Below are positions 44,839 through 53,695 of a stretch of 64,000 nt of DNA, one piece after another. Position 1 is the stretch's first letter. Each line of letters starts with the position of its first letter. The DNA comes from Rhizobium sp. Root708 (GTDB lineage Bacteria > Pseudomonadota > Alphaproteobacteria > Rhizobiales > Rhizobiaceae). Location of the stretch: assembly GCF_001429725.1 (NCBI RefSeq), contig NZ_LMHV01000034.1, positions 61,533-125,532 on the forward strand, written 5' to 3'. The position numbers were made by a program, and so were the translations under genes. The notes beneath the pieces were generated by a model, which saw only the letters and a program-made list of their open reading frames with translations, made no database searches and was not told the DNA's origin.

Positions 44839-45081
44839 TTAGGAAGCAGCTTCTTCGCTTTCGAACATCTGCATCGGCTGGCCGGGCATGATGGTCGAGA
44901 TCGCGTGCTTATACACGAGTTGCGAATGGCCGTCACGGCGAAGCAGAACGCAGAAATTGTCGAATGAGGTGACAACTCCGGTCAGCTTAACACCATTAAT
45001 CAAGAAAATTGTCAGTGAAATCTTTTGTTTGCGAACAGTATTGAGAAATAAGTCCTGCAGATTCTGAGAACGTTCCGCCAT
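44839..45081 (-). CDS. hfq: RNA chaperone Hfq
   Basis: 80 residues. Sm1 motif [40 protein letters not shown] and Sm2 [10 protein letters not shown], giving the hexameric Sm ring that binds sRNA and mRNA. The C-terminal tail is short (about 10 residues), as in alphaproteobacteria. It precedes hflX on the same strand, the classic arrangement. The 5' leader has a CCGGC/GCCGG hairpin (45104-45121). The upstream gap of 110 bases separates it from dat. Confidence 0.97.
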
Positions 45082-45103
45082 CGCGCCGCTTCTTTCTTTA
45101 TTG

Positions 45104-45121
45104 CCGGCTTCGTTTCGCCGG
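45104..45121 (-). promoter_or_regulatory. Hairpin in hfq leader
   Basis: On the minus strand CCGGC, an 8-base loop and GCCGG form a 5 bp stem 23-40 bases before the hfq ATG, next to the purine-rich ribosome site. Possible site for autogenous or sRNA control, by analogy with hfq self-regulation elsewhere; unproven. Confidence 0.25.
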
Positions 45122-45191
45122 TGAAATACTAATCAACCTCGCCTGCAGGCAGCCGACAACCCTCATCCCATCTGCCCAGAAAGTCTTGGTA

Positions 45192-46055
45192 TCAAATCGC
45201 AATCTTTTCCGCAACGTCGAAAAAAGCCTCCCGAATTTTCTGGGAGACGCTGCCTGGATGGCCGTTTGCAATTGTCTGGCTATCGATCGAGACCACCGGA
45301 AAGCAGATGCTGGTGGCAGCGGTAATGAAGACTTCGCGCGCCGCGAGCATTTCGGCGACCGAGAATTTTCGCTCCTCGATCTCCAGCCCGAGCTTGGCGC
45401 CGATATCGATCAGAGTCGTGCGCGTGATGCCGCGCAGGATGCCGTGTTCGGCGGGGCGCGTCACCAGCGTCCCGTCACGATCGACGATCCAGACATTGGT
45501 CGCCGCGCCTTCCTTCACCATGCCTTCGGCATCGACATAGATTGCTTCCTGGGCTCCCGCTTCCTTCGCCTGCTGACGCGCCATGGCATTCGGCAGGAGA
45601 CCAACGGACTTGATATCGACCCGGTCCCAGCGATTGTCGGGAACGGTGATCGCCTTGATGCCGGTCGCATTCTTTCTGGCGATGATCGACGGATCCGTGC
45701 TCTTGGCGGTGATAACAAGCGAAGGCGGGGTCCCTTCGGCCGGGAAGACATGGTCGCGACGCGCGACACCTCGCGTGACCTGCAGATAGAAGAGGCCATT
45801 GCGGACCCGATTGCGTCGGACCGTTTCGCGGATAACGCCGGCCAGCGCCTTGCGGCTCATCGGCCATGCGATGCGCAGCTCGCCCAACGACCGCTCCAAC
45901 CTGTTCAGATGCCGTGTCAGGTCAACGATATAGCCGTGCCTGATCTCGCAGACCTCGTAGACGCCATCGGCGAACTGATAGCCGCGGTCCTCGATGTGGA
46001 CCATCGCGTTGGAGTGCGTGACATAGCGGCCGTTCACATAGGCTATTCGAGGCAT
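45192..46055 (-). CDS. dat: D-amino-acid aminotransferase (class IV PLP enzyme)
   Basis: 287 residues, fold type IV. N-terminal YVNGRYV...AMVHIEDRGYQFADGVYEV, the PLP Lys in DIKSVGLLPNAMARQQA, and the phosphate-binding turn GILRGITRTTLIDIGA. It interconverts D-alanine and D-glutamate (through 2-oxoglutarate); branched-chain aminotransferase is the alternative within class IV but length and motifs favour D-specific. It lies between ntrX and hfq, a common rhizobial arrangement. ATG at 46055. Confidence 0.9.
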   Translation of the reverse strand: MPRIAYVNGRYVTHSNAMVHIEDRGYQFADGVYEVCEIRHGYIVDLTRHLNRLERSLGELRIAWPMSRKALAGVIRETVRRNRVRNGLFYLQVTRGVARRDHVFPAEGTPPSLVITAKSTDPSIIARKNATGIKAITVPDNRWDRVDIKSVGLLPNAMARQQAKEAGAQEAIYVDAEGMVKEGAATNVWIVDRDGTLVTRPAEHGILRGITRTTLIDIGAKLGLEIEERKFSVAEMLAAREVFITAATSICFPVVSIDSQTIANGHPGSVSQKIREAFFDVAEKIAI

Positions 46056-46119
46056 TGCAGACCTGTATGTGGAGATGGAAGCGAGGAATGGAGAGCGGCG
46101 CGCAAACGCCGCCTCTGTA

Positions 46120-47484
46120 TCAGACGCCGAGCGACTTCAGCTTGCGGTGAAGGGCCGAGCGCTCCATGCCGACGAACTCCGCCGTGCGCGAGATGTTGCC
46201 GCCGAAGCGGTTGATCTGCGCAATCAGATAGTCCTTCTCGAACATCTCGCGCGCTTCGCGAAGCGGCAGCGTCATGATGTGGTAGTCGTTCTTGGCCGAA
46301 ACCTTCGGCAGCATATCGCCGAGGTCGGTCGGCAGCATATCGGCGGTAATCGGCGCATCCGGGCCATCGGACCGAGCAAGAATCATCAGCCGCTCGATGT
46401 TGTTGCGCAGCTGGCGAATGTTACCCGGCCAATCATGGGCCTGCAGGACGGCCATCGCGTCGTCGCCGATCCGGCGTGGACGGATACCGGCCTGTTCGGA
46501 GATCTGCCGCATCAGCTGATCGACCAGGAACGGGATGTCTTCGCGGCGCTCGGCCAGCGCCGGCACCTTGACCGGCACTACGGCGAGGCGATGATAGAGA
46601 TCTTCGCGGAACCAGCCCTCCGCAATGCGGCTCTCGAGATTGTAGGCTGTCGACGACACGATGCGGACATCGACCTTCACCCGCTTGGAGCCGCCAACGC
46701 GCTCGAACTGCTGGTCAACGAGAACCCGCAGGATCTTGTTCTGTGTCTCGCGCGGCATTTCGCCGACTTCGTCGAGGTAGAGAATGCCTCGATGCGCCTC
46801 TTCCAGCGCGCCGATCTTACGCGCCTGACCAGGTCCGCCTTCTGTACCGAACAGCGCGATCTCCATCCGGTCAGGCGTGATGTTGGCGGCGTTCAACGCC
46901 ACGAAGGGCCCGTTCGCACGCGTCGACTTCTTGTGAATCATGCGGGCGACGAGTTCCTTGCCGGAGCCCGACGAGCCGAAGATCATGATGCGGCTGTTGG
47001 TGGGAGATACCTTCTCGATCGTCTGACGCAGTTGCGAGACCGCCACCGACGTACCGATGAGTTCGACGGGGTCGCCGGCCTTGCGCTTCAGTTCGGACAC
47101 TTCGCGTTTCAGCTTCGAGTTCTCAAGCGCACGTTCGGCGATCAGGATCAGCCGATCGGCCTTGAACGGCTTCTCGATGAAATCGAACGCGCCCCGCTTG
47201 ATGGCGGAAACGGCAGTCTCGATGTTGCCGTGACCCGATATCATCACGATCGGAATATCCGGATGGCGTGTCTTGATCTCGTCCAGCAACGACAAGCCAT
47301 CGAGCTTGCTGCCCTGCATCCAGATATCGAGAAAGATCAGCCGCGGCGCACGGTCGGAGATCGCCGCGAGAGCGCTATCGCTATCATGTGCGGTCCGGGT
47401 TTCATGCCCTTCATCGGAGAGAATGCCGGAGACAATCTCGCGGATGTCGTGCTCGTCATCGACGACCAGAATATCAGAGGCCAT
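46120..47484 (-). CDS. ntrX: Two-component response regulator NtrX (sigma-54 activator family, no GAFTGA)
   Basis: 454 residues from ATG at 47484. Receiver domain 1-120 with phospho-acceptor D53. AAA+ domain with Walker A GSSGSGKE at 170-177 and Walker B YLDEVGEMP near 236-244. The loop that should hold GAFTGA reads FGTEGGPGQARKIG (212-225), so sigma-54 contact is doubtful; this is known for alphaproteobacterial NtrX. C-terminal Fis-type helix-turn-helix (NRFGGNISRTAEFVGMERSALHRKLK). Partner of NtrY in redox/nitrogen and envelope control. Its start overlaps the ntrY end by 11 bases. Confidence 0.93.
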   Translation of the reverse strand: MASDILVVDDEHDIREIVSGILSDEGHETRTAHDSDSALAAISDRAPRLIFLDIWMQGSKLDGLSLLDEIKTRHPDIPIVMISGHGNIETAVSAIKRGAFDFIEKPFKADRLILIAERALENSKLKREVSELKRKAGDPVELIGTSVAVSQLRQTIEKVSPTNSRIMIFGSSGSGKELVARMIHKKSTRANGPFVALNAANITPDRMEIALFGTEGGPGQARKIGALEEAHRGILYLDEVGEMPRETQNKILRVLVDQQFERVGGSKRVKVDVRIVSSTAYNLESRIAEGWFREDLYHRLAVVPVKVPALAERREDIPFLVDQLMRQISEQAGIRPRRIGDDAMAVLQAHDWPGNIRQLRNNIERLMILARSDGPDAPITADMLPTDLGDMLPKVSAKNDYHIMTLPLREAREMFEKDYLIAQINRFGGNISRTAEFVGMERSALHRKLKSLGV

Positions 47485-49738
47485 AAACACTTTCCTTGTC
47501 ACTTGCGACCTGGGCCGAAGATGCGGTTTCCTGACGTGGCAGATGCACGCGGATCATCGCCCCTCGTCCCTGGTCGAAATCGGCGGGCGCATCGTGCAAC
47601 TCGAGCTGCCCGCCATGTTCCTCAATAATCTTCTTCACGATCGCCAGACCGAGCCCTGTGCCCTTCTCGCGCATCGTCATATACGGTTCCAGAATGCCGT
47701 GACGGTTCTCGACCGGCAGGCCGCGACCGTTATCGACGACATCGACGGTAAAGCGGTCGCGCGCCTGATCGAGCGAGGCGCGGACGAGAATCTTTCGCTC
47801 GTCGCGTTCACCGCTCGGCACGGCTTCAATCGCTTCCACCGCATTCTTGATCAGATTGCCGAACGCCTGACCGAGCATCCGGCTGTCAAACTGCCCTTCC
47901 AGCGGCTGCTCGCCCAATTCCTGCAGGAAGGTAACGTGGCTGTTGCCCATCTCCCGCAGGAATACCGCGTCGTGCAGGATCTTGCGCAGGTCGCTCGGCT
48001 CCTTGATCGGCTTCGGCATCCGGGCGAAGGATGAGAACTCGTCCACCATGCGGCCGATGTCACCGACCTGCCGAACGATGGTTTCGGTGCATTGATCGAA
48101 AACGCTGCGGTCATCCTGATTGATCTGCTTGCCATAGCGGCGCTGGATGCGCTCTGCCGACAGCTGGATCGGGGTCAGCGGGTTCTTGATCTCGTGAGCA
48201 ATACGGCGGGCGACATCGCCCCATGCCGTCGAGCGCTGGGCGATCACGAGATCGGTGATGTCATCGAGCGTGATGACATAGGACTCGCTCATGTCGCGAA
48301 CTTCCTCGCGCGTCACCTGAACGCTCAGCGTCCGGACGGTACCGGCCCTGACAAGAGCGATCTGCTTGCGGAAGTCGCCGCGGTAGCGAGCGGCAGCTTC
48401 CGTCAGCACCTGATCAACCTCCGGCGCGATTTCGGAAAGCTGCATGCCAAGCATTTTCGACGCCGGCAGTGCCATCAGCGCCTCGGCGGAACTGTTGACG
48501 ATGGTGATCCGGCGGTCGTGTTCGACACCGATGACCGAGGCGGTCACACCTGACAGCACCGCTTCGATAAAGCGGCGGCGGTCGTCCACCTCGTCCTTGG
48601 CTTCCAGGATCTCGTCACGCTGCGTGCGAATTTCGGAGATCATCTTGTTGAAGGTGCGCGACAGATTGGCGACGTCGCCATCGACGGCATGAACAGGAAC
48701 GACGATGTCCATATTGCCGGAGGCGACACTGTCTGCCGCTGTGATCAGCAACCGGATCGGGCGTACGATACGGTCAGCCACGGCGATGGCCGTCCAGATG
48801 GCGGCGAGCAGAACGATCAGAGCAAAGCCGATGTAGAGAACCGCGAATGCGATCTGCAGTGAGAAGCGGCCCGCCTCCATGGATTTATATTCGGTGGCGT
48901 TCTCCTCCATCATCCGCATGGCGGTCATGACTTTGGGGTCAACAGCTCTCACCGTGTAGAGGAAAGCGCCGTCGATCGCCTCAAGCTTGATGATGGCACC
49001 GACGAGGTTCGTAACGCCCGGTGGAATGAGCGTCGGCTGGCCGGCAGAGGCCTTGTTCAGCGCATCCTGAGGTATGGCAGGCAGCGGTTTTTCCGTCTTG
49101 ATATCAGCCTGGGTGATGACCGATCCATCCGACTTCACCAGGAAGGCGCCCAGAAGGCCGCGACCCCGCGCCTGGCGCGTCATCATGTCGGCAAAGCCGG
49201 TCCTGTCTAGGCTGAAGAGCTGGCGGTTACGCTCGAGGTCGTTCGCCATCGAGACGGTCTGACCCTGCAGGTAGCTGGCGTTCTCCATCATGTAGGCCTG
49301 CCCGATATTGCGGGACGAACTGATGATGGACTGGGTGCGCAGGGCGAACCAGCGGTCGAGGCCGGCGTTCAACGTGATACTGGCGAAAATCGCCACGAGG
49401 ATCGCCGGCGTGATGGCGACGATCGAGAACAGGACAACGATACGGATATGGAGCCGCGCTGCCGCGCGGCCACGTCTGCGCGCCTTCAACAGCCGTGACA
49501 CCTCACGGCCGATTAGCGCGATCAGGCCAAGCACGAAGAACGAGTTGATGACAACGGACGTGATGACAACCGGCGATGTCGGCGCGATTGGCGTGAGGCC
49601 GAGAAGGACGAATAGCGTCAGCGTGGCGCAGAGCAGCGCGCCGCCGGCCAGAACGAGACCCGGAAGAGCAAACAGCGCGCGACGATCGGTTACGGTCGTC
49701 ACCGACTCGTCTTCCGACGGTACCGCTTCCTGTTTCAT
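47474..49738 (-). CDS. ntrY: Two-component sensor histidine kinase NtrY
   Basis: 754 residues from ATG at 49738, chosen for TTAGGAG about 9 bases before it; the frame is open to 49801. Four or more membrane helices: about 20-40, 50-70, 88-112 and one near 290 flanking the periplasmic domain. Then HAMP, a PAS domain (SGVTASVIGVEHDRRITIVN), the H-box IAHEIKNPLTPIQLSAERI and the ATPase boxes NLIKNAVEAI, DNGRGLP and GTGLGLAIVKKI. It phosphorylates NtrX (its gene overlaps by 11 bases) and possibly NtrC. Confidence 0.93.
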   Translation of the reverse strand: MKQEAVPSEDESVTTVTDRRALFALPGLVLAGGALLCATLTLFVLLGLTPIAPTSPVVITSVVINSFFVLGLIALIGREVSRLLKARRRGRAAARLHIRIVVLFSIVAITPAILVAIFASITLNAGLDRWFALRTQSIISSSRNIGQAYMMENASYLQGQTVSMANDLERNRQLFSLDRTGFADMMTRQARGRGLLGAFLVKSDGSVITQADIKTEKPLPAIPQDALNKASAGQPTLIPPGVTNLVGAIIKLEAIDGAFLYTVRAVDPKVMTAMRMMEENATEYKSMEAGRFSLQIAFAVLYIGFALIVLLAAIWTAIAVADRIVRPIRLLITAADSVASGNMDIVVPVHAVDGDVANLSRTFNKMISEIRTQRDEILEAKDEVDDRRRFIEAVLSGVTASVIGVEHDRRITIVNSSAEALMALPASKMLGMQLSEIAPEVDQVLTEAAARYRGDFRKQIALVRAGTVRTLSVQVTREEVRDMSESYVITLDDITDLVIAQRSTAWGDVARRIAHEIKNPLTPIQLSAERIQRRYGKQINQDDRSVFDQCTETIVRQVGDIGRMVDEFSSFARMPKPIKEPSDLRKILHDAVFLREMGNSHVTFLQELGEQPLEGQFDSRMLGQAFGNLIKNAVEAIEAVPSGERDERKILVRASLDQARDRFTVDVVDNGRGLPVENRHGILEPYMTMREKGTGLGLAIVKKIIEEHGGQLELHDAPADFDQGRGAMIRVHLPRQETASSAQVASDKESVYGL

Positions 49739-49807
49739 TGACCCATCTCCTAACGGCGGATCAACCGCCGCACCCCGCAAAGTGGGATCGGGCAACTGCA
49801 CAGCCTC

Positions 49808-49833
49808 CTCGGCTCAAAGCAATTTTGAGCGAG
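49808..49833. promoter_or_regulatory. Hairpin between ntrC and ntrY
   Basis: GCTCAAA (49812-49818), a 5-base loop and TTTGAGC (49824-49830), extended by CTC/GAG with one bulge. It sits about 99 bases downstream of the ntrC stop codon and about 75-95 bases before the ntrY start, on the same strand. No T-run follows, so it is not a clear terminator; it may set relative ntrC and ntrY expression. Confidence 0.4.
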
Positions 49834-49928
49834 AACCTCGGAGGCCGGACTAGTCGCAGGAACGCAACCCCTTGCGTGACTTATAAGCAACGCAATGTGG
49901 CGAAAATGCAACGCAGCTTGTCACATTG

Positions 49929-51380
49929 TCAAGCGCCACGGGAGCTTCTGTAGACGGAAACGCCAAGCTCCCGGATCTTCTTTCGCAGCGTATTGCGATT
50001 TAGACCGAGCAGATCGGCAGCCTTGATCTGGTTGCCACGCGTCGCGGTCAGCGCAGCCAGAATCAGCGGATACTCCATTTCCGTGAGAACTCGTTCATAA
50101 AGGCCGGGAGGCGGCAAATTCTCGCCGAAGCCTGCGAAATAAGTTCGCATGTTCTCTTCCACCGCCTGGGAGATGGTCATGTTGCCGTTCGGGATCGGGC
50201 CCTTCTCGATGGGGCTGTCGGGCACGTCGGAGCGAAGTTCCGCCTCGATGATTTCGCGGGAGATGACGTCCTGTGGATAAAGTGCCATCAAACGACGAAT
50301 AAGGTTCTCAAGCTCGCGAACGTTACCCGGCCAAGCATATGCCTTCATGAGATCCAGCGCTTCCTGATCGAAACGCTTCGAGCCCAACCCTTCTTTTTCC
50401 GCCTGCTGGATGAAGTGGCGGACGAGGTCCGGAATATCCTCGGCGCGGTCGCGAAGAGGCGGCAAGCGAAGGGGCACTACGTTGAGGCGGTAATAGAGAT
50501 CCTCGCGGAATAGCCCCTGGTTGATGGCCTGCTTCAGATCCTTGTTGGTGGCGGCAACGATGCGGACATCGGTACGGATCGGCGTGCGACCGCCGACGGT
50601 CGTGTATTCGCCCTGCTGCAGAACGCGCAGAAGGCGTGTCTGGGCGTCCATCGGCATGTCGCCGATTTCGTCCAGGAACAATGTGCCGCCCTCGGCCTGC
50701 TCGAAGCGACCCGTCGAGCGCGTCTGCGCGCCGGTAAAGGCGCCCTTCTCATGGCCGAAAAGCTCCGACTCGATCAGATCGCGCGGAATTGCCGCCATGT
50801 TGATGGCAACGAACGGGCCATTGCGCCGCTTGCCGTAATCATGGAGTGCGCGCGCAACCAGCTCCTTGCCGGTACCGGACTCGCCGGTAATCATCAGCGT
50901 CAGGTCGGTCTGCATGAGGCGCGCAAGAACGCGATAGATTTCCTGCATGGCGGCAGAGCGACCGACCAGTGGCATGCCATCCTGCATGTCTTCATCAAGC
51001 TTCGCCGGCTTGCGCTTTGGCTCAGCCAGCGCCCGGCCGATGATGCCGATCAGCTCCGTCAGGTCGAACGGCTTGGGGAGATAGTCATAAGCGCCTTTTT
51101 CCGAGGCCTTGATCGCCGTCATGAACGTGTTCTGCGCGCTCATCACCAGCACCGGCAGATCCGGCCTCGCCTTCTTGATGCGCGGCAAGAGATCGAAAGC
51201 ATTTTCATCAGGCATCACGACATCGGTGACGACGAGGTCGCCCTCGCCCGCCGACACCCAACGCCACAGCGTCGCTGCATTCGAAGTAATGCGTACGTCA
51301 TAGCCGGCACGGCTCAAGGCCTGATTAAGCACGGTACGAATTGCCGCATCATCATCTGCGACGAGGATCGTTGCTGTCAT
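49929..51380 (-). CDS. ntrC: Nitrogen regulation response regulator NtrC (NRI)
   Basis: 483 residues. Receiver domain with D53, AAA+ domain with Walker A GESGTGKE (166-173) and GAFTGA (213-218), so it can activate sigma-54 promoters. C-terminal Fis-type helix-turn-helix (NQIKAADLLGLNRNTLRKKIRELG). Phosphorylated by NtrB when nitrogen is scarce; activates glnII, amtB, nitrate and other assimilation genes. Its ATG overlaps the ntrB stop by 4 bases. The ntrY gene lies 190 bases downstream. Confidence 0.96.
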   Translation of the reverse strand: MTATILVADDDAAIRTVLNQALSRAGYDVRITSNAATLWRWVSAGEGDLVVTDVVMPDENAFDLLPRIKKARPDLPVLVMSAQNTFMTAIKASEKGAYDYLPKPFDLTELIGIIGRALAEPKRKPAKLDEDMQDGMPLVGRSAAMQEIYRVLARLMQTDLTLMITGESGTGKELVARALHDYGKRRNGPFVAINMAAIPRDLIESELFGHEKGAFTGAQTRSTGRFEQAEGGTLFLDEIGDMPMDAQTRLLRVLQQGEYTTVGGRTPIRTDVRIVAATNKDLKQAINQGLFREDLYYRLNVVPLRLPPLRDRAEDIPDLVRHFIQQAEKEGLGSKRFDQEALDLMKAYAWPGNVRELENLIRRLMALYPQDVISREIIEAELRSDVPDSPIEKGPIPNGNMTISQAVEENMRTYFAGFGENLPPPGLYERVLTEMEYPLILAALTATRGNQIKAADLLGLNRNTLRKKIRELGVSVYRSSRGA

Positions 51381-52531
51381 CTAGAAGGTCCTGTGGGAGT
51401 TTTGATTGTTGCGTCTTCAAACGACGCATCTTTGGAAGCAGGCATGAGAACACGGAACGTCGTGCGGTTGTTCTGGCTGTCGCACTCGATAATGCCGCCA
51501 TGGTCACCAATGATCTTGGCGACAAGGGCGAGGCCCAGACCGCTGCCGTTGGTCTTCGTGGTAATAAATGGATCGAACAGGTGCGGCAGAAGATCGGACG
51601 GAACACCCGGGCCGTTGTCCTGCACGCAGAATTCCAGCGGCAACGAGATCTTCTCGCGCGTGCCTGCTACCGAGAGACGTATGCCTGGACGATAAGCCGT
51701 CGTCAGGACGATCTCACCGTCCGGCCGGTCGCCGATCGCTTCTGCGGCGTTCTTGACGAGATTGAGAAACACTTGGACGAGCTGATCGCGATTCGCATAA
51801 ACGGAGGGCAGCGAAGGATCGTAGTTTTCTGTGATGCGCAAATGACGGGCAAACCCAGCCCTTGCCACAGCTTTCACATGATCGAGTACCGAATGAATGT
51901 TTACCGGCAACCGGTCGACGGGGCGCTCGTCCGAGAAAACTTCCATCCGGTCGACCAGCGAAACAATTCTGTCGGTTTCGTCGCAGATCAACCGTGTGAG
52001 CGCCCGGTCGTCATCGGCCGCCGACTGCTCGAGAAGCTGGGCCGCGCCGCGAATGCCTGACAGCGGGTTCTTGATTTCGTGCGCAAGCATGGAGGCAAGC
52101 CCGGTTACCGAACGAGCAGCCGCACGATGCGTCAGCTGACGGTCGATCTTGTCGGCCATCGAGCGCTCCTGGAAGACGATCACCACGCAGCCTGGCTCGC
52201 TGATAACAGGCGCGACGTAGATGTCGACCAGCTTGTCCTGCCCCAGGCGCGGCGAACTGAGGTCGACGCGATACTCGCTGATCGGCGCACGACGCTCGCG
52301 GACCTGGTCGATCAACGCAAGAAGCGGGCTTCCGAACGGAATGAAGGTTGAAATCTTGTAGCGGGCAAGATGCGAAGCGCTGGCGCCGAAGAAGGCCTCC
52401 GCTTCCCAGTTCGCAAAGGAAACAAGGCCTGCCTCGTTGACCATCACCACGGGGTTCTGAATGGCGTTTAGCACGGCCATGGCAACGGAACCGCTGCCCT
52501 GATCGGCAGAGAACGGCACATCGGACGTCAT
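51377..52531 (-). CDS. ntrB: Nitrogen regulation sensor kinase NtrB (NRII)
   Basis: 384 residues, cytoplasmic, no membrane helix. PAS domain at about 20-125, H-box MLAHEIKNPLSGIRGAAQLLE with phospho-acceptor H151, and the ATPase boxes VFLNLVKNAAEAIGD, VQDNGPGVP and GSGLGLALVAKII. Controlled by PII proteins. Its start overlaps the dusB stop by 4 bases (ATGA) and its stop overlaps the ntrC start. Confidence 0.96.
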   Translation of the reverse strand: MTSDVPFSADQGSGSVAMAVLNAIQNPVVMVNEAGLVSFANWEAEAFFGASASHLARYKISTFIPFGSPLLALIDQVRERRAPISEYRVDLSSPRLGQDKLVDIYVAPVISEPGCVVIVFQERSMADKIDRQLTHRAAARSVTGLASMLAHEIKNPLSGIRGAAQLLEQSAADDDRALTRLICDETDRIVSLVDRMEVFSDERPVDRLPVNIHSVLDHVKAVARAGFARHLRITENYDPSLPSVYANRDQLVQVFLNLVKNAAEAIGDRPDGEIVLTTAYRPGIRLSVAGTREKISLPLEFCVQDNGPGVPSDLLPHLFDPFITTKTNGSGLGLALVAKIIGDHGGIIECDSQNNRTTFRVLMPASKDASFEDATIKTPTGPSR

Positions 52532-53529
52532 GCAGCCTCCTGCGTTCTTGTGTTCGATGCCGTGCGTGCGAAGGCATGTTCCAGACGGCCAATGACCTCT
52601 TTCTGGTCGCGCGCGGTCATGATCGCCGCCTTCTCATCCCCAGGCAGCCCCGGCGCAAATCGGTCTAGGTACCAGCCGAGATGCTTGCGTGCGTGCCTGA
52701 CGGCAACCGCTTCGCCGTAGAACTCGATCATCATCCGGTAATGCTCGATGACGATCGCGGGAATGTCGGCCGCTGCCGGCGGTTTCGCGCCCGCGATGGC
52801 GCCGACGTGCCAGGCACGCCCCTGGCTGCCGCGTCCGATCATCACCGCGTCCGCTCCCGAGCGGCGCAATATTTCCTGCGCGTCCTGCACGGTTTCGACG
52901 TCGCCATTGGCAACGAGCGGCACGGAAGTAACGTCTCGAACGGCACGGATCGCGTCCCAATCGGCACGCCCCTCATAAAACTGCATACGTGTCCGACCAT
53001 GGATGGTGATCAGCTGAACGCCGGCGTCTTCGGCACGCTTGGCGATATCAGGCGCATTCATCGAGTTCTCGTCCCAGCCCAGCCGCATCTTCAGCGTCAC
53101 CGGCACGTCGACCGCCTTTACGGTCGCTTCGATCAGCTGAAGCGCATGGTCGGGGTCACGCATCAAGGCCGAGCCGGAATAGCCGCCGATGACCTTTTTA
53201 GCCGGGCATCCCATGTTGATGTCGATGATATCCGCGCCATGATCGGCAGCGATCTTTGCCGCCTCCGCCATCCAATGCGCCTCGCGCCCGGCAAGCTGGA
53301 CCATGTGAGGCCGAAAACCTGCAGCCTCCAGCCGCGCCCATGATTCCGACGTGCTGTTGACGAGTTCGCGACTTGCCACCATCTCGGTCACGACGAGGCC
53401 GGCACCGTAGCGCCACGCCAGCTGGCGGAATGGCATATCCGTAACGCCGGACATGGGTGCCAGGACGACGCGATTACGAATACCTACATTTCCGATCCGC
53501 AGAGGGGATGCGAGGTCTATGTCAGACAA
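52528..53529 (-). CDS. dusB: tRNA dihydrouridine synthase DusB (NifR3)
   Basis: 333 residues. FMN TIM-barrel of the Dus family: VVLAPMSGVTDMPFRQLAWRYGAG, INMGCPAKKVIGGYSGSALM with the catalytic Cys, TIHGRTRMQFYEGRADW and MIGRGSQGRAW. Reduces uridine to dihydrouridine in tRNA using NADPH. There is no ATG near the N-terminus. Two TTG codons are in frame at 53553 and 53529. I prefer 53529 because a probable promoter with start near 53559 would leave only 6 bases before the other. It is first in the dusB-ntrBC operon, as in most alphaproteobacteria. Confidence 0.93.
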   Translation of the reverse strand: MSDIDLASPLRIGNVGIRNRVVLAPMSGVTDMPFRQLAWRYGAGLVVTEMVASRELVNSTSESWARLEAAGFRPHMVQLAGREAHWMAEAAKIAADHGADIIDINMGCPAKKVIGGYSGSALMRDPDHALQLIEATVKAVDVPVTLKMRLGWDENSMNAPDIAKRAEDAGVQLITIHGRTRMQFYEGRADWDAIRAVRDVTSVPLVANGDVETVQDAQEILRRSGADAVMIGRGSQGRAWHVGAIAGAKPPAAADIPAIVIEHYRMMIEFYGEAVAVRHARKHLGWYLDRFAPGLPGDEKAAIMTARDQKEVIGRLEHAFARTASNTRTQEAA

Positions 53530-53565
53530 TTGATTATCTTTCAGGCACGCCAAGTGGGTGCATTA

Positions 53566-53594
53566 TTTTTAGACAGGTTTGAGAGGCTTGCCAA
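53566..53594 (-). promoter_or_regulatory. Candidate sigma-70 promoter of dusB-ntrBC
   Basis: Minus strand TTGGCA (53589-53594), a 17-base spacer and TAAAAA (53566-53571). It lies in the 166-base divergent gap with ispDF. The start would be near 53559, 30 bases before the TTG at 53529. Confidence 0.35.
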
Positions 53595-53610
53595 GAGGGG
53601 TGCGCTCGAA

Positions 53611-53639
53611 TTGACATTTTTCGGGCAGATGCTGGAAAT
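53611..53639 (+). promoter_or_regulatory. Candidate promoter of ispDF
   Basis: A perfect TTGACA -35 at 53611-53616 with a weak GGAAAT at 53634-53639 after 17 bases. The poor -10 keeps confidence low. The predicted start is about 50 bases before the ispDF ATG. Confidence 0.3.
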
Positions 53640-53695
53640 CGGTGCGCCAAGCCGTTAGAGCACCTTTGCAAAGCATTCCATTTTTCTGGGGATTT

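Noticed and set aside
53530..53695. Possible sigma-54 promoter in the dusB/ispDF gap
   Set aside because: The GGCAC near 53543 has no GC doublet at the correct 10-base spacing, so the -24/-12 pattern is not met.
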